Shown here piece by piece: positions 1 to 11,195 of a DNA stretch of 64,000 bases; within the stretch, counting starts at the first letter, position 1; each line of letters opens with the position of its first letter. Source of the DNA: Girardinichthys multiradiatus (lineage: Eukaryota > Chordata > Actinopteri > Cyprinodontiformes > Goodeidae). The translations under genes were made by a program, and so were the position numbers. The DNA is taken from contig NC_061804.1 in the NCBI RefSeq assembly GCF_021462225.1, positions 652,501 through 716,500 on the forward strand. The letters run 5' to 3'. The notes beneath the pieces were generated by a model. That model did no database searches and was not told where the DNA came from. It saw only the letters and a program-made list of their open reading frames with translations.

Positions 1-2350
1 ACTGCTGCACTGTGTAGGAGTGTTTCAAGAGAAAATCCTGATTATTTCTTTCTGAGTGCTTTCACACAGGTATGTTTCTGTTGGTGTGTGTAGGAGGACG
101 GATGGTTTCAATGCCTTCACCTATGGGCACTGTTTCCTAGCAACACAGACACACACACACAGTTACGTAACACTGCTCATATCTGCGGAGCATCACTTGC
201 CCACATAGCTCCCTGATTGGCTGCAGAGCTTGGTCACTATCTGCTGATTGGCCCGTTGTGTCCATGTGCGGTCATTATATGAACACCTGACTGATCTTTT
301 TTCATTTTGTGTGTTTTCCTGGAGATTTCACAAGGTTTTCTTGCTGCAGTTTTAAAATTATGATACAATCTCACAGAGAAACAGCCGCTGCTCAGCTGTG
401 TTGGGCTTTTATTTTGAAAGGCTCATTGCTTGTTGACAAGATTCTGCAATCATTAATGTGGAACTAAACCAGTGTTAAAGCATTACCCCGCCCCCAGAGA
501 CATTGGTGGGCGTGGCCAAGTGTGGAGATGAAGGGAGGGGCTTGAGCGGAGGTGTAGTCAGGAGGACGAGGGAAAATGGCAGCTAGCTTAATTTGACATG
601 TTGAAACATTGAGGGTGAGCAGAGCAGAGAACTCAGCGATACCCGAAGCCGGTGCTGCCGAGGCACCAGAGAACAGAATGGGTCCAGTTTCTGAGTGGTA
701 AAGTGATGTTAGCAGTATCATTGTTAACATGGGCTAATGTTCAAAGCTGTAACAAACTTTCAGAAAGTTTACATGTAGATTTATATTTTCTCCAGTCAAG
801 CATCTGATCGAAGGTATGAAGCATAAAACACTATGATCAATGCGAGCAGGTCCAACTCCTACCTCGCGATGGGGGTGTGTCTGAGTGAGATGGTTTTATT
901 CCTGAACGTGGCGCTGTGGTGTAGGCATGGACCAAGCTGGACCGTTTGAACCAATAGGAAAATTCAACGGCAGTAGCAGCCGTTCAACCCAAAGAAGGCA
1001 GCACTAAGATGGTTTTAGGACAAATGTTGCTGAATTAAACAAGTTTACAATGTCAAAAACTGCACAATAACATAATGATAGAACCCTTAAGACCCAATTT
1101 ATACAGTTTATCTGCAAAAAAAGTTGATTTGGGGTTTAGTTACTCTTTAAGAGACTTCTGAGTTAGAAAATAACGACATACTGAAATACAAATCGTCTAG
1201 TGTCAGATGGATATTTGACAGGGTATGCTCTGTCATTATGGAGCTACAACTGAAAGGAAAAGAAGCAGCTAGATGTTGCTAATTAACTGCATCAGCATTA
1301 GCACCATGCGGGGCGTTTGACTTGGACCTCCGGGGTTCAAACCCAAGATATTTTTCCCCAGATCAAAATGAGAATATTAAAAATCCTTTAAGATGAAGGA
1401 TTTTTAGCCAGTGATCTGGTTTTACGTGGGCCATCCTGGCCAGAGCCTTTGGTACTGCGTCGTTTGTCCCAGGAATCTGACACGGAGGCTGCAGATAGCA
1501 GAAATTCAGGCTGCGACAGTGGAGATGCTGAGAGCAGTTGCTGCTGGACCAGAATGCCCCAACAACAGCTACAAGCCAAACAGGGTCCAATGAGTGATGG
1601 TGAATAACGAGCTGAGGCACTAATTCACACTTCCTGTGGGAAAACTTTGAAGACTGGTTGAAACTGGTTTTGAACTTCACCAAGCAGCTGTCCTGTTTGC
1701 CCTGGCAGCGGTGACACCGGCACCGAACAGGTGGAGGCAGGTGACAGCAGAGTTCAGCTAGAATCCTCAGTAAGTGTGGAGACAAAGTTTCATTACCACT
1801 AAGGTTAAAATTCCCACGACTCTTTACAAAAAACATTGATCTTATGATGTTTGGTGAATATCAGCAGGGAGTTGGTATGTTAAGCAGTGACAGACATCCT
1901 GCTGCACACATTGGTGCCGTCTTGTCTTGTTCGTGCAGTGCAGAGTGGTACACACGGCTATACTGGTAATAAACCTACTTTTCATTAAGCCCACATTTCT
2001 GTATTGATATGTTTCTTTTATTGGTCTGGTGTAATATTTAAATCTTATTTTCATTGGTTAGAAGCAGGAAACTGTTAAATTTAACAGAAATAAAGGCTTA
2101 AAATTTCAGTCTGGGTGGAATTATCGTAAATAATGTGTTTCACTTAGTGATGTAGTAACTGGAATAAATGAACTTTTCAATAATATTATCATTTATTGAA
2201 TGGATCTGTAATGTATCTTGTACATGTATGTTTGTGAATATGCATGTATGTGTATTTGAAAGAGGCGTGTATTACATGTAAGTGAGAGTGAATGTCTGTA
2301 TGTATACATGTAAGTATGACCAGTGGTGATCAGCAGGACCAGCAGTCAAC
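1..2350. other. Unassigned non-coding stretch
   Basis: I recognise no gene here. A minus-strand open frame at 1363-1836 (157 codons, rich in Cys, His and Ser) has no motif I can name and no exon-like boundaries. The base composition is ordinary. The region probably contains old repeat fragments, but I cannot assign them. Confidence 0.4.
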
Positions 2351-2359
2351 TAGAATCTG

Positions 2360-3350
2360 TTACAGGTTGAGTTTCAAGGTGCGGAAAGATGTCCAAGTTG
2401 TGAGTGTGAGGGTATTTTCTAAAATTTTCCAGTTACTGCTCTGAAACAAAAGGAGCTGCAGCCAAGATGATGGAGGTATTAAGGATGATGAACTTGCTGT
2501 AGTCACTTGATCTGGTACGATATTTATTGTGGACAATGTGAAGAGGAGTTGACAGGAAAATGTGATGGAGTCTCCTGGTATGAGGTAAGCACCAGCGCCC
2601 CAGAGATCACAGTGCTGAGTGCAGAAGGGTGTGTTAGTGGCAAAGTGGATGGCTGAATGATGAAGAATGTCCAGGTTTTTTTGGAGCCCTGTTTGATGCA
2701 GTTTTCTAGATAATGTCACTGTAATCGAGAATCTGAAATATTATCATCTTAAGAGTATGTTGGGCCGTGTAAGTAAAGCAAGCTTTAATATGATAAAGGA
2801 AAGCTAGTCTGACTTTGACCGCGACTAAAGGTTATTGATGTGTGATAGAGATTAATAGAGATAGAAAAAATTCAGTCAGACGCTAAAGTATTTGGTTATC
2901 GCACAATCCAAACTGAGCCATGCATACAGCTGATCCTGGGCTGGATGCAGAAAAGTTGCATTTTGTCTTAGTGTCATTAAGGCGGACCTGGAAGTTGAAG
3001 AAAGACCTCTCCACAGAAGTGAGGCTTAGTTGAAGAGTAAATGTTGTAGAGTGGAGGGCAGGGCCTACTGTGTTTAGGATGGTGTCATCGGCATATAGAT
3101 GAATCAAGGAACTGCCAGGAACTCTGGCTACATCATTAGTGTGGATAGAGAATTAAGCTGAGCTGCACCTTTGGAGATGGTAAATGCTTCTGACAAGATG
3201 CTTTAGGTCTTAGGCTGCTGGACACAATTGGTGAGGTAACTAGTGAACCAGTCACAGCAAGTGGTGAAAGACCAATGCTAGACAGCCTATATAGGAGGAA
3301 GCTTTGGTCCAAGTTAGACCCACCTTTACAGTTTTATTAAGAATCTGAAA
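2360..3350 (-). mobile_element. LINE fossil, Rex1/CR1-like reverse transcriptase fragment
   Basis: On the minus strand, 3107-2883 reads HLYADDTIL, the catalytic motif C of a non-LTR reverse transcriptase, followed by weakly conserved sequence containing LNDTKTK. Further downstream (2719-2360) a second open segment resembles the C-terminal part of Rex1-type LINE proteins (LDILHHSAIHFATN, then LLF). Stops and frame changes separate the pieces, so this is a dead, 5'-truncated copy. The Rex1 assignment rests on remembered motif similarity. Confidence 0.55.
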
Positions 3351-3540
3351 GCCATTGGGTAACAAACAAACAAGTTTCTCAGATATATCACAACCGGTTA
3401 ACTTTTACTGGTTGATCCAGGGTCCAAATGAGCCAAAAAAAGAGATCACACACTGCAGGACTATGATGCGGGCTCACTTTTTGACCTCTGATGCGACACC
3501 ATGTTAACACTTTGAGCAATAGCTTCACAGTGATGAACTA

Positions 3541-3557
3541 TGTATAGAGCTTTGGAA
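3541..3557 (+). repeat. Left terminal inverted repeat of the ISL2EU-type element
   Basis: The 17 bases TGTATAGAGCTTTGGAA match exactly the reverse complement of 8106-8122. The flanks (ACTA on the left, GAGTC on the right) show no obvious target duplication. Confidence 0.8.
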
Positions 3558-3560
3558 CCG

Positions 3561-3580
3561 ACGTCACTGCGCAGTGACGT
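3561..3580. repeat. Perfect 20-bp palindrome inside the left transposon end
   Basis: ACGTCACTGC is followed directly by its reverse complement GCAGTGACGT. It lies 4 bp inside the left terminal repeat and overlaps the start of the YqaJ reading frame. It contains two inverted CRE half-sites and could be a promoter or transposase-binding element. Confidence 0.75.
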
Positions 3581-5850
3581 TGTGGGGCAGTTACGTCTCG
3601 CGCAGTCGATCGGCGCCATCTTTAAAGGCCACAAACCAAAACAAACTGTATTACGGTGTTAGAGCTGTATCCTGCATAATGCTGAAAAGCAGCTCAAAAC
3701 AAAGTGGACTATATTGCAACAAACTTCTCCCAGATGCCAAAAGACGGTACATAGAAAAAATAGCTAAAATTGGAAATGTCGACCCCCTTGAATTAAGAAA
3801 TTGGAGCAGAGACCCTGAACATTTGCCTCCACTGTCATTCCCAGACATATTTGCATAGCTGGTCTGTGCTGTCAGTGCTTACACTGCAAATAATTTTAAG
3901 AATTACAAGTCGATGGAAGCGCATGTCCAATTTACGAATGGCTGGCTACATGATTTGGAAATTTTTAACCCCTCAGATTGTGAATACGTTGTGGTTCGAA
4001 CAAAGGTACGTTGCTATTGTCTCCTTAATTTTACATAAAGTCTTAGTGTCTATTCTTTTAGAATCAGTCTGTCTTTTTTTTGTACGTTGAGTATGAGAAA
4101 ATGTGATCACATGATTTTTAAACTACGTTTTGAACTGATTTAAGAAGCTCCAAGTTGGAAATGGTTAAAGGGCAATTACACCTAACTTTTACTACCTTGA
4201 GCTCGTCTAAGAACAAGATGTAGACACTTCAAACCTTGATTAGAATACTTCACTCTAACCAAATGGAGTAATCAGGTTTGAAGTGATGAAGTGTTGTAGT
4301 TTTTAAATGAGTAGATCGAAGAGTAGAAAATTAGGTGAAATAGGCCTTTAACCGTTTCCGCTTTGTAACCAATACTCTCTTTAAAATCACATTGTCATGG
4401 TTATTATTTTATACTCAAAAGTTGATTGGAATAGTAAAGTTGATCATTTAACTGAACAGTTATTTGTAAAGTTACACATACATATATATAGATTTTATTT
4501 ATTTTGCTGTCTTTCCATTCACCAATTTAATTGTGTGTATTCACATGTTATGCACTCAGAGACTCTCTGAGCCGCCATTAACACCGTGGGTCATGCTGAG
4601 CAACAATGGCACCGTTGAGTGTGCACACTGCACCGGCATGGCAGGGGTAGCCGAGACCTGCACTAATATCGGTGCCCTACTTTTTAAGCTTTAAGCAACA
4701 GTGAGGATACGAGGCAGAAAAACTGTTACAGATGAGCCAGCATACTGGGTATTACCTGGCAACCTGACTAAGATTCATCCAGAAGTCGGCCATAAAAATG
4801 ACTATAGTACTTCAGCTTCTCAAAAGAAGACACTTGACCAAAAAATCCACACAAAAAACCCAACACCACAAAAAAGAAAAACCCCACCAGCAAATCTGGA
4901 AGATTTGGCTCCTCTGCTTAACACGCTACTAGAGCACAGCAAGGCTGTTGGTTTGTCAGGAATGGAGAAATATTTCACACAATTCACCCACACTGAGCAG
5001 ATCTTACCTCAGTCACTTGCATCTCTGCACAACAAAAGCATAGAGTCCAATAACCTGTCAGCTATTTTGCTGTGCTGTGAAAAATACAAAGATGCTGCAG
5101 TAGTGACAGATGAGGAAGCAGAAACCATTGAAAAGCACACGAGACTGCAGCACAAGTGTTCTGCCTGGTATGAATATAGAGCTGGACGAATTACAGCTTC
5201 CAGAATGCATTCTGTATTTGCCACTAGTTTGGAAAGCCCAGCACTGACAGTTGTTAAACAGGTGTGTAACCCAGGCAACACAGTGTCTACAGTGCAAACA
5301 AGGTGGGGTGTGAAGCATGAGGGTGATGCACAAAAAGCCTACATTAAAATTACAGCAAGCAGTCACAAAAATCTACAAGTTAAACCATGCGGTTTCATCA
5401 TAAACACCAACTGAAGTCGGAGCATCACCTGATGGACTCACGATGTGTAATTGCTGTGGGAATGGATGCCTTGAGATAAAGTGCCCTTTCAAATACAGAA
5501 CATGTCGCATCCAGCAGGCCGTGGATGCAAATGACAAAAACGTTTGCCTTCAGTTGTCTGGCAATGAACTTCACCTGAAGAAACAACATTCATAATACAC
5601 ACAGACACAAACTGAGATCTTTGTAACAAAATCAAGCCACTGTGACCTTGTTGTGTGGACCCAGAAAGACATGGCTGTGGTCCGTGTCTTTCCGGATCAG
5701 AAATTCTGGGAACCACGCCTCCAAAAAGCACAAAGTTTCTTTAAAAATATTTGCCTCCTTGAGCTTGTCGGTAGATATTTCTCAGAGCACGCTTGTACCC
5801 CAGCTTCGAGGGAGACATAACTGTGTAAAAAATAATCGAACAGCATGTAA
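3574..5850 (+). pseudogene. YqaJ-type nuclease of the ISL2EU element, broken
   Basis: Several collinear segments form one degenerate gene. 3574-3855 encodes the N-terminal part (KRRYIEKIAKIG, then LPPLSFPDIFA). An in-frame TAG at 3856-3858 interrupts it, and the same frame continues (NNFKNYKSMEAH, NGWLHDLEIF) to a possible donor near 4005. At about 4590-4690 a Cys/His segment reads CAHCTGMAGVAETC, resembling a SWIM-like finger, followed by a TAA at 4692. 4701-5414 contains WYEYRAGRITASRMH and TRWGVKHEGDAQKAY, the start of the YqaJ fold. Around 5410-5500 the frame changes but the active-site signatures SPDG and LEIKCPF (Asp and Glu-x-Lys) are readable. The last recognisable piece (CDLVVWTQKDM) is near 5640-5680. 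YqaJ proteins are lambda-exonuclease-like. Their role in ISL2EU transposition is inferred from co-occurrence. Confidence 0.7.
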
Positions 5851-5944
5851 ATTGTGCTGTTCGACTTATAGTTGCACTTCTTATTTTTGTGAGGCAATTT
5901 CCCCTATATAAGGTATTACCTCAGATGATGTTCATCACGTTTAC

Positions 5945-6125
5945 ATAAAATCAGAATCAGAATCAGCTTTATTGCCAAGTTCGTAGAAACAAACAAGGAA
6001 TTTGACTCCAGTACACTTTGCTCTTTGGTTTTGTTTTTGCATGACAGAATAAACATATTTACAATGTACAAATATATAATAAAAAGGAGCATTTGCATTA
6101 GGTTTTACAACCACACTGGAACACA
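5945..6125 (+). repeat. Dispersed repeat beginning AATCAGAATCAG...TTTATTGCC
   Basis: A repeated AGAATC head is followed by GCTTTATTGCCAAG and an ACAAGGAATTTG core. The same head and core occur at 16557 and 35731, although this copy is more divergent. It lies between the convergent genes of the ISL2EU element and so inserted after that element arrived. I do not know the family name. Confidence 0.6.
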
Positions 6126-6126
6126 C

Positions 6127-7961
6127 TTAACTGCAGCATACGTAGACAATCTTGTCAAGAAGTGTCACCTCTTCACCTTCACATGTAAGCAGCAACCTAA
6201 TTGGTATAGTCCTGTGTAACATTTTGTATTTGTTTCTCATGCATCCAATCACTCTTTCCACATGAATTCTAGGGTGGGCTATAGCTCGTGTTTGTTCAAC
6301 ATCTTTAGCGTCGAGTTGACATCTACCTTTAGTGAATGATGAAATTTTGACCTCAGCACACATCATTCCCACACTATCTTTAATATCAAAGCCTCTGTTA
6401 GCTAACACAATGTCCCCAGGTAATAATTTGGATAGAAGGCCACAGTTTTCTGTTATGTGCTTGTCTGATGCACGTTCACCCCAACCCTCGGAAATAAAAG
6501 AAATTGAACCATGTGGTGTGATGCCAACAAGGTATTTTGTGTCTTCCTTTGTAACGAGAGAAAGATTGTGCGCACGCTTTTAAATTTGAGGGTCTTTCTG
6601 TGCCTATTTCAAAGCAGTTAACAATAATGGCTACACGTTTTCCAAATGTTTCCAAAAACTGAGGTGACATTGTGGCTTCTGAACAACGCCTCTTAGGCCA
6701 GTTTACCATGGGCGTAAGGCGGGCATGCAACACATCTACGATGTCAGCAAAGGTATTGGACAGAGTTTTATGTGACACATTAAAAAGATGGCAAAGATGC
6801 TGAACAGGTAGATCAAGTCTAAGACGCATTAGTGTAAGTAAAACCATTTGAAATTGTGACATTTTTTTTAGATGCTGGCAGAAAAGGCCTAACAGTATTA
6901 AACAATGATGACAAAGCAAGGAAGACTTGTATAATACTTGACCTTTCTTGTGTCATCCTTAAAAAAATCTTGGTCCAGCTGTTTTTTATTCAGCTCTGAC
7001 CTGAACTCCCTGTTCTCCAGTTACAGACGGTTTATTTCTGCTCTTCTTTGCTCGCACAACTGATATTCTGTTTGTTGCCTCGTTGTTGCTGGTTCATGTA
7101 CCAATTCTTCCTCTTCCCCATTTGCAGCCTCACTGAGCTCCTGTCTTGGGGTTTCCTCCACAACTTGTTCCTCCTCTATAGCCTCCTCTAAAGTATTTTC
7201 AATATGTATCTCTTCTTCAGTCTCTATAACTTGTGCTAATCCCTCTTCAACTTGTTGATCCACCATGTCCATTGCTACCTGGCCTTCACCTTCTCCTTGT
7301 GCAGAGCTGTAACGTCTCTTTAATCGACGAGCATGTCTGTCTGATGTTGAGACTTTTATTTCAGAGTGACCCATGTGCAGCGTTGGAACCCAGTCAGGAT
7401 TTACCTCATCCATTTCATATGAAGGTTTGCCTTGAAAAGGACGTATTGGAACACAGATTAGCATAACTGCTGTAAAAGTGATAACACTAGAAAATTAAAA
7501 CAGTTTATTTTACATTAATGTAATAACCCCGATGTACACTCTGTCTTAACTCGGACTATGCTACATACAAAATATAAACCCGACCTAACCTAGGTTGACC
7601 CACTTCTATAAAACTAATACTAAAGTTAAAAAAAATGTAACTAAACTAAGTTGAATTGAATAAACCATTGACAAAGTACACCAGGACAAAATGACCAACA
7701 AACCGAATTTAGACACTCACCAGAAGGGAAATGTCTGGAACAAATTTGCAAGTATGTTGGAATGCTGGAGAAGTTTATGTCAGGACGTCTCACCGCTGAT
7801 ATCCAAGCCATTTGTCTCCTTTTTGTTAGGTCAGATACATGAGCTCCCTGGCGTTGTTTCCAGGTGGGAAAACAATGAAATGAAAGTCCGTTTTCGATCT
7901 TGTTACCATTCTGGTCATGTGACAGGACATTACATCCAATAACACAACAGGTTCGTACCAT
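6127..7961 (-). pseudogene. THAP-domain DDE transposase of the ISL2EU element, broken
   Basis: Exon 1 (7961-7721) encodes an N-terminal THAP zinc finger with the C2CH pattern (CCVIGC, then C-x2-H in ICSRHF) and ends at a consensus GTGAGT donor. The next exon starts at 7430 (GKPSYEMDEVNPDW), carries a long Glu-rich acidic stretch (about 7300-7030), then QFRAEL and VKYYTSLP. 6919-6590 holds the helix-turn-helix-like segment (LDLPVQHLCHLFNVSHKTLSN) and the first catalytic block (VAIIVNCFEIGTERPSN). A frameshift occurs near 6565. The second block (LANRGFDIKDS) and the Glu block (HVERVIGCMRNKY) follow to 6127. In this DDE family the first two blocks normally read VIIDCFEI and LADRGF, so both catalytic Asp residues appear to be Asn here. 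The copy is therefore inactive. Confidence 0.75.
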
Positions 7962-8105
7962 TGTTAGGTTTTGTGAACCTACTCAGGTTTAAAAATTCAA
8001 CGCAAAAGTTTAGTCTTTGGTGCTTATGTTTATGGCCCTTCAAGATGGCGCTCATATCCCATCAGCCACTGCGCCGCTATCTAAGTCTACAACCATGACG
8101 TCACA

Positions 8106-8122
8106 TTCCAAAGCTCTATACA
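8106..8122 (-). repeat. Right terminal inverted repeat of the ISL2EU-type element
   Basis: This is the exact inverse of 3541-3557. A TGACGTCA palindrome lies just inside, at 8096-8103, mirroring the ACGTCA motifs inside the left end. Confidence 0.8.
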
Positions 8123-9430
8123 GAGTCATCTTATATAATGATTGAGTGTCATAGGTCCATGAGACATGAATAGGTAAATACCATTACATAAAATTGATGC
8201 CAAAAATAATGGACGGACTCAGTGGAAAATACTAAAATTATATCACATAGAGTTATACAAACATATAAAAAGATCATGTCAAAGTTACGATCTATATGTA
8301 AAGATGAAAAATGTCCCTCCATCGCAGTTAAACTGTAAAAGTTGTAATCAAGTGGCAGCCGTAGATCAGGACATTGTGGCTGATGATGGAACTAATAAAT
8401 ACTACTATTGCCAAGGGTAACAAACATGTCAAACAACATGCCTGAGCTGCTTCTGAGCTACTGACATTTTAAATCCCAATATCCTGCAGAGCCAGGAGCT
8501 TTCAGAAACAAAGCTGGCCGGGCAGGATGACAGGAGGTGTGATGATGCATTATCGTCAGCACTACACATAGAATCTGACACTGAAGTCTGACCATACCAT
8601 TAATTTAAAACAATAATGGCTTAATCTTAATCTTCTCATCAAAAATGATTTCTGGGTCTTATTTATGTTAGTAAATCCTGCTGCTGGCTGGTTGCAAAAA
8701 CCATACATCATCACTACAACACTCCTTTAACCCTGGAAGCTGGCTTGCCCCTACAAAGTCAGCCAATGTGGGGTAGTGAATACCTCGCTTGGTGAGTAAG
8801 CAGTGTAACAGAGGTGGACTGGCTTTAATCCCCCAGTCCTGTCACAAAATTAATTCTTAGCTTGATGTTGGCAATGTTATTTAATATTTAATTAAATAAC
8901 CAGTCGGTCTTAAGTATTGTCCTGGGAATACCGGTCTAATATGGCAGTGGTATTAGGACAATAGATAAAAGAGTGAATCGAGCACTGGTATTACTGAACA
9001 GCAAACTCCGCACACACATGGATAATATTAAACAACTTCTCTAAAATGTAAGAATTTATTGACAAAAACAATTCAACTCCAAGTTTAACATAGTTCAGTT
9101 CTTTACTAGGCTAGAAAAATTCAACTAAAATTACCAAGCATAATGAAAGAATAAAGAAAACTAATGAACTATGTACAACAATGGAACATGGGAACCAATA
9201 AAGTTGATGCGATAACATGACAGGTTAATGTGGAATTATGTTTAAGAACCAAGATTTATCTTGAGGAACTTGGAAATGAGGTTAAATTAGTTTTACAACT
9301 AATTAGGAACAATAATTTGCATGTCTTCAAACAACCAGTTACATTGCAAAATCACAAGAGCAGATAAAACATTATGCGTCCATTCATAAGATAATATTTT
9401 AAAGAATGATTTGCAATTAATTAGAAATTA
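8123..9430. other. Unassigned AT-rich sequence with an unnamed repeat at its end
   Basis: No gene is recognised. About 9215-9420 (AAGAACCAAG, TTATCTTGAGGAA, GGAAATGAGGTTAA) is homologous to 47620-47770, which shows that it belongs to a dispersed repeat family. The family may be LTR-like, but no terminal repeats could be delimited. Confidence 0.45.
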
Positions 9431-9436
9431 ACCATT

Positions 9437-9722
9437 TTGGAACATCCATCCATTTTCTATACCTTCTTCGTCCATACAGGTTTGCGGGGGAGTTGGTGCC
9501 TATCTCCAGCGGTCTACGGGCGGGAGGCTGGGTTCACCATGGAAAGATTGCCAGTCCATCACAAGGCAACATAGAGACACACAGACAGTCATGTCTTTGG
9601 ACTTTGGGAGGAAGCCGTAGTACCCAGAAAGAACCCACGCGTGCACGGGGAGAACATGCAAACTCTATGCAGAAAGACCCCAGGCTTGGGGTCGAACCCA
9701 GGACCTTCTGGGTTTTCTGAGC
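9437..9722 (-). mobile_element. tRNA-headed SINE-like repeat (family A)
   Basis: It is homologous to 23585-23910. Diagnostic shared blocks are TCTCCAGC, GCCAGTCCATCACA, GGAGAACATGCAAACTC and ATGCAGAAAGACCCC. In the other copy the minus-strand head has box A-like and box B-like sequence (GGTTCAATTCC). This copy lacks part of the head and abuts an RTE tail. Confidence 0.55.
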
Positions 9723-9737
9723 ACATGCCCAGTGGGA

Positions 9738-9925
9738 GGTGACCCGAAGAAGACCCAGGACTGTAGGGACTATGTACCTTGTCTGGCTGGGGAACACCTT
9801 GAGATCCCCCAGAATAAAATGGAGGATGTCACTTGGGAGAGGGATGTCTGGGTTTCCCTCCTGGACCTGTTGCCCTCACGACCCGATCTTGGATAAGCAG
9901 AAGACAATGGATGGGATAGCTGGAA
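9738..9925 (+). mobile_element. 3' end fragment of an RTE-type LINE
   Basis: The nucleotides reading AGGGACTATGTACCTTGTCT, then CTTGAGATCCCC and CTTGGATAAGCAGAAGACAA, match the conserved C-terminal and tail region of teleost RTE elements. The same C-terminal block occurs at 63880-63990 (GACTATGTCTCTCGGCTGGC). It is a short, 5'-truncated copy with no intact frame. Confidence 0.6.
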
Positions 9926-9936
9926 GACAAAGCATT

Positions 9937-11027
9937 TTAAAATACATCTTTCCATGATGGTTCATTTGGCACATTTGGTTTCTGCTGTCTGAAAAATTCA
10001 TTTAGTAGGTTATCATTGATGGCCATCTTTGTGGTGTATTCCAGGTTCTTTGCTGTTTCATCCTGGATGGTGGTACGTTCACTAGAACTTGGACCTCCCT
10101 CCTTCCTCTTTGCGTACAGTTTCAGGGTGATGCATTGTGAGGAGCTTCCTAGACTCAATATCAATGGCTTGTAGCTCTTCCTTTGGCCATGTTAGTATTC
10201 TAGTATTCCTGCAGGAATACTGCAGGGTATCTGATGACTTGCAGGGTGTGGGTATTGATGGCTTGGATCTTGTTTTTGAACAGCCAGCTAGTTTCTGAGG
10301 ACCTGTTTTACTCTTTGTAGGTACTTGGCTGAGGCGGACATCTTCATGGTCTCTAGGTTGCAGATGCATGTGGGGTCCTATTTATAGCTGTCTTCAACAT
10401 CTACAACGTTGCCTTCTGGTAGTTCAACCCCTGTGGAAGCAATTACTTTACTTCTCTTGGACACAATTCAGCCACACTTATCAAGTCCAAATGACATTCA
10501 GATGTCCTTGCTGTATTTCCTAGTTAGGTGGATCAGTAAATCCCTGTCCATAGTTTGAGGTCATCCATGTAGAGGAGGTGACAGATGATGGCTCCACTTC
10601 AAAATCTGTATTCATGGCCACTTTTTGTAATGATCAGGGGTTCAGACCTATACAGAGGAGTAGTGGAGACAGAAGACCACCTTGGTAAATCCCACACTTG
10701 ATTGTAATTTGGACATCTGGCTCTAAACTAGCTTCCAGAGTTGATTTTCACATTCCCATGGAGCTTCCTATGGACTGTCCTGAGGATGTTCCACAGCTTC
10801 AAGCACTCCAAGATCCATGTGTGACATTGAGTCCTAGGCTTCATGTAGTCAATCCAGGCAGCGGTTTGCATGCTGGCCTTGGAGTCTTGGCTGACTGTTC
10901 CTTCAACCAGTAGAAGGGATTTTCTGATCCGGATTTCTGATGGTACCTCTGTGTTCTGAGACCCTTTGTTTAAGAGGTCACATTGTTTACAGTGTTGTTT
11001 TTTTTTTAAAGATTTTCTTTGCAGCAC
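9937..11027 (-). mobile_element. LINE fragment with YMDD-type reverse transcriptase (R4/Rex6-like?)
   Basis: Reading the minus strand from 11027: HTWILECLKLWNILRTV, then GIYQGG-LLSPLLLCIGLNPL with small defects, then a YMDDLKL catalytic motif near 10560. After that come ILTWPKEELQAIDIESRKLL (10210-10150) and LKLYAKRKEGG and TIQDETAKNLEY (10110-10000). This is the RT and C-terminal half of a non-LTR element with several frameshifts and stops. The R4/Dong/Rex6 placement is from memory and tentative. Confidence 0.6.
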
Positions 11028-11044
11028 TAGTGAAATTTATTTTT

Positions 11045-11195
11045 GTTATTTGAAAGTGGGCAGACAGGACGTTGGTTGAAGACATGGACCACGGACCTCC
11101 AGGGTCTGGACTCGACCCAGGCACAGCTGCATCGAGGGCTGAACCCTCCATATGGGTTGCGGGCTCTACTGCTACACCACGAGCTGCTCCTACAT
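11045..11195 (-). mobile_element. tRNA-headed SINE-like repeat (family B)
   Basis: The minus strand starts near 11195 with GAGCAGCTCGTGGTGTAGCA (box A-like) and later GGGTCGAGTCC (box B-like), as in a tRNA-derived SINE head. There is only one copy in this window. Confidence 0.45.

Larger units (their letters stand above)
3541..8122. mobile_element. ISL2EU-type DNA transposon (degenerate, about 4.6 kb)
   Basis: The element is bounded by 17-bp perfect terminal inverted repeats (TGTATAGAGCTTTGGAA at 3541-3557, reverse complement at 8106-8122). It carries two convergent genes: a plus-strand YqaJ-type nuclease and a minus-strand THAP-domain DDE transposase. This combination characterises ISL2EU elements in animals. 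Both genes carry stops and frameshifts, so the copy is not autonomous. A dispersed repeat has inserted between the two genes (about 5945-6125). I could not define a clear target-site duplication. Confidence 0.75.

Noticed and set aside
1363..1836. 157-codon minus-strand open frame rich in Cys and His
   Set aside because: No spacing typical of a zinc finger, no similarity that I recognise and no exon signals.
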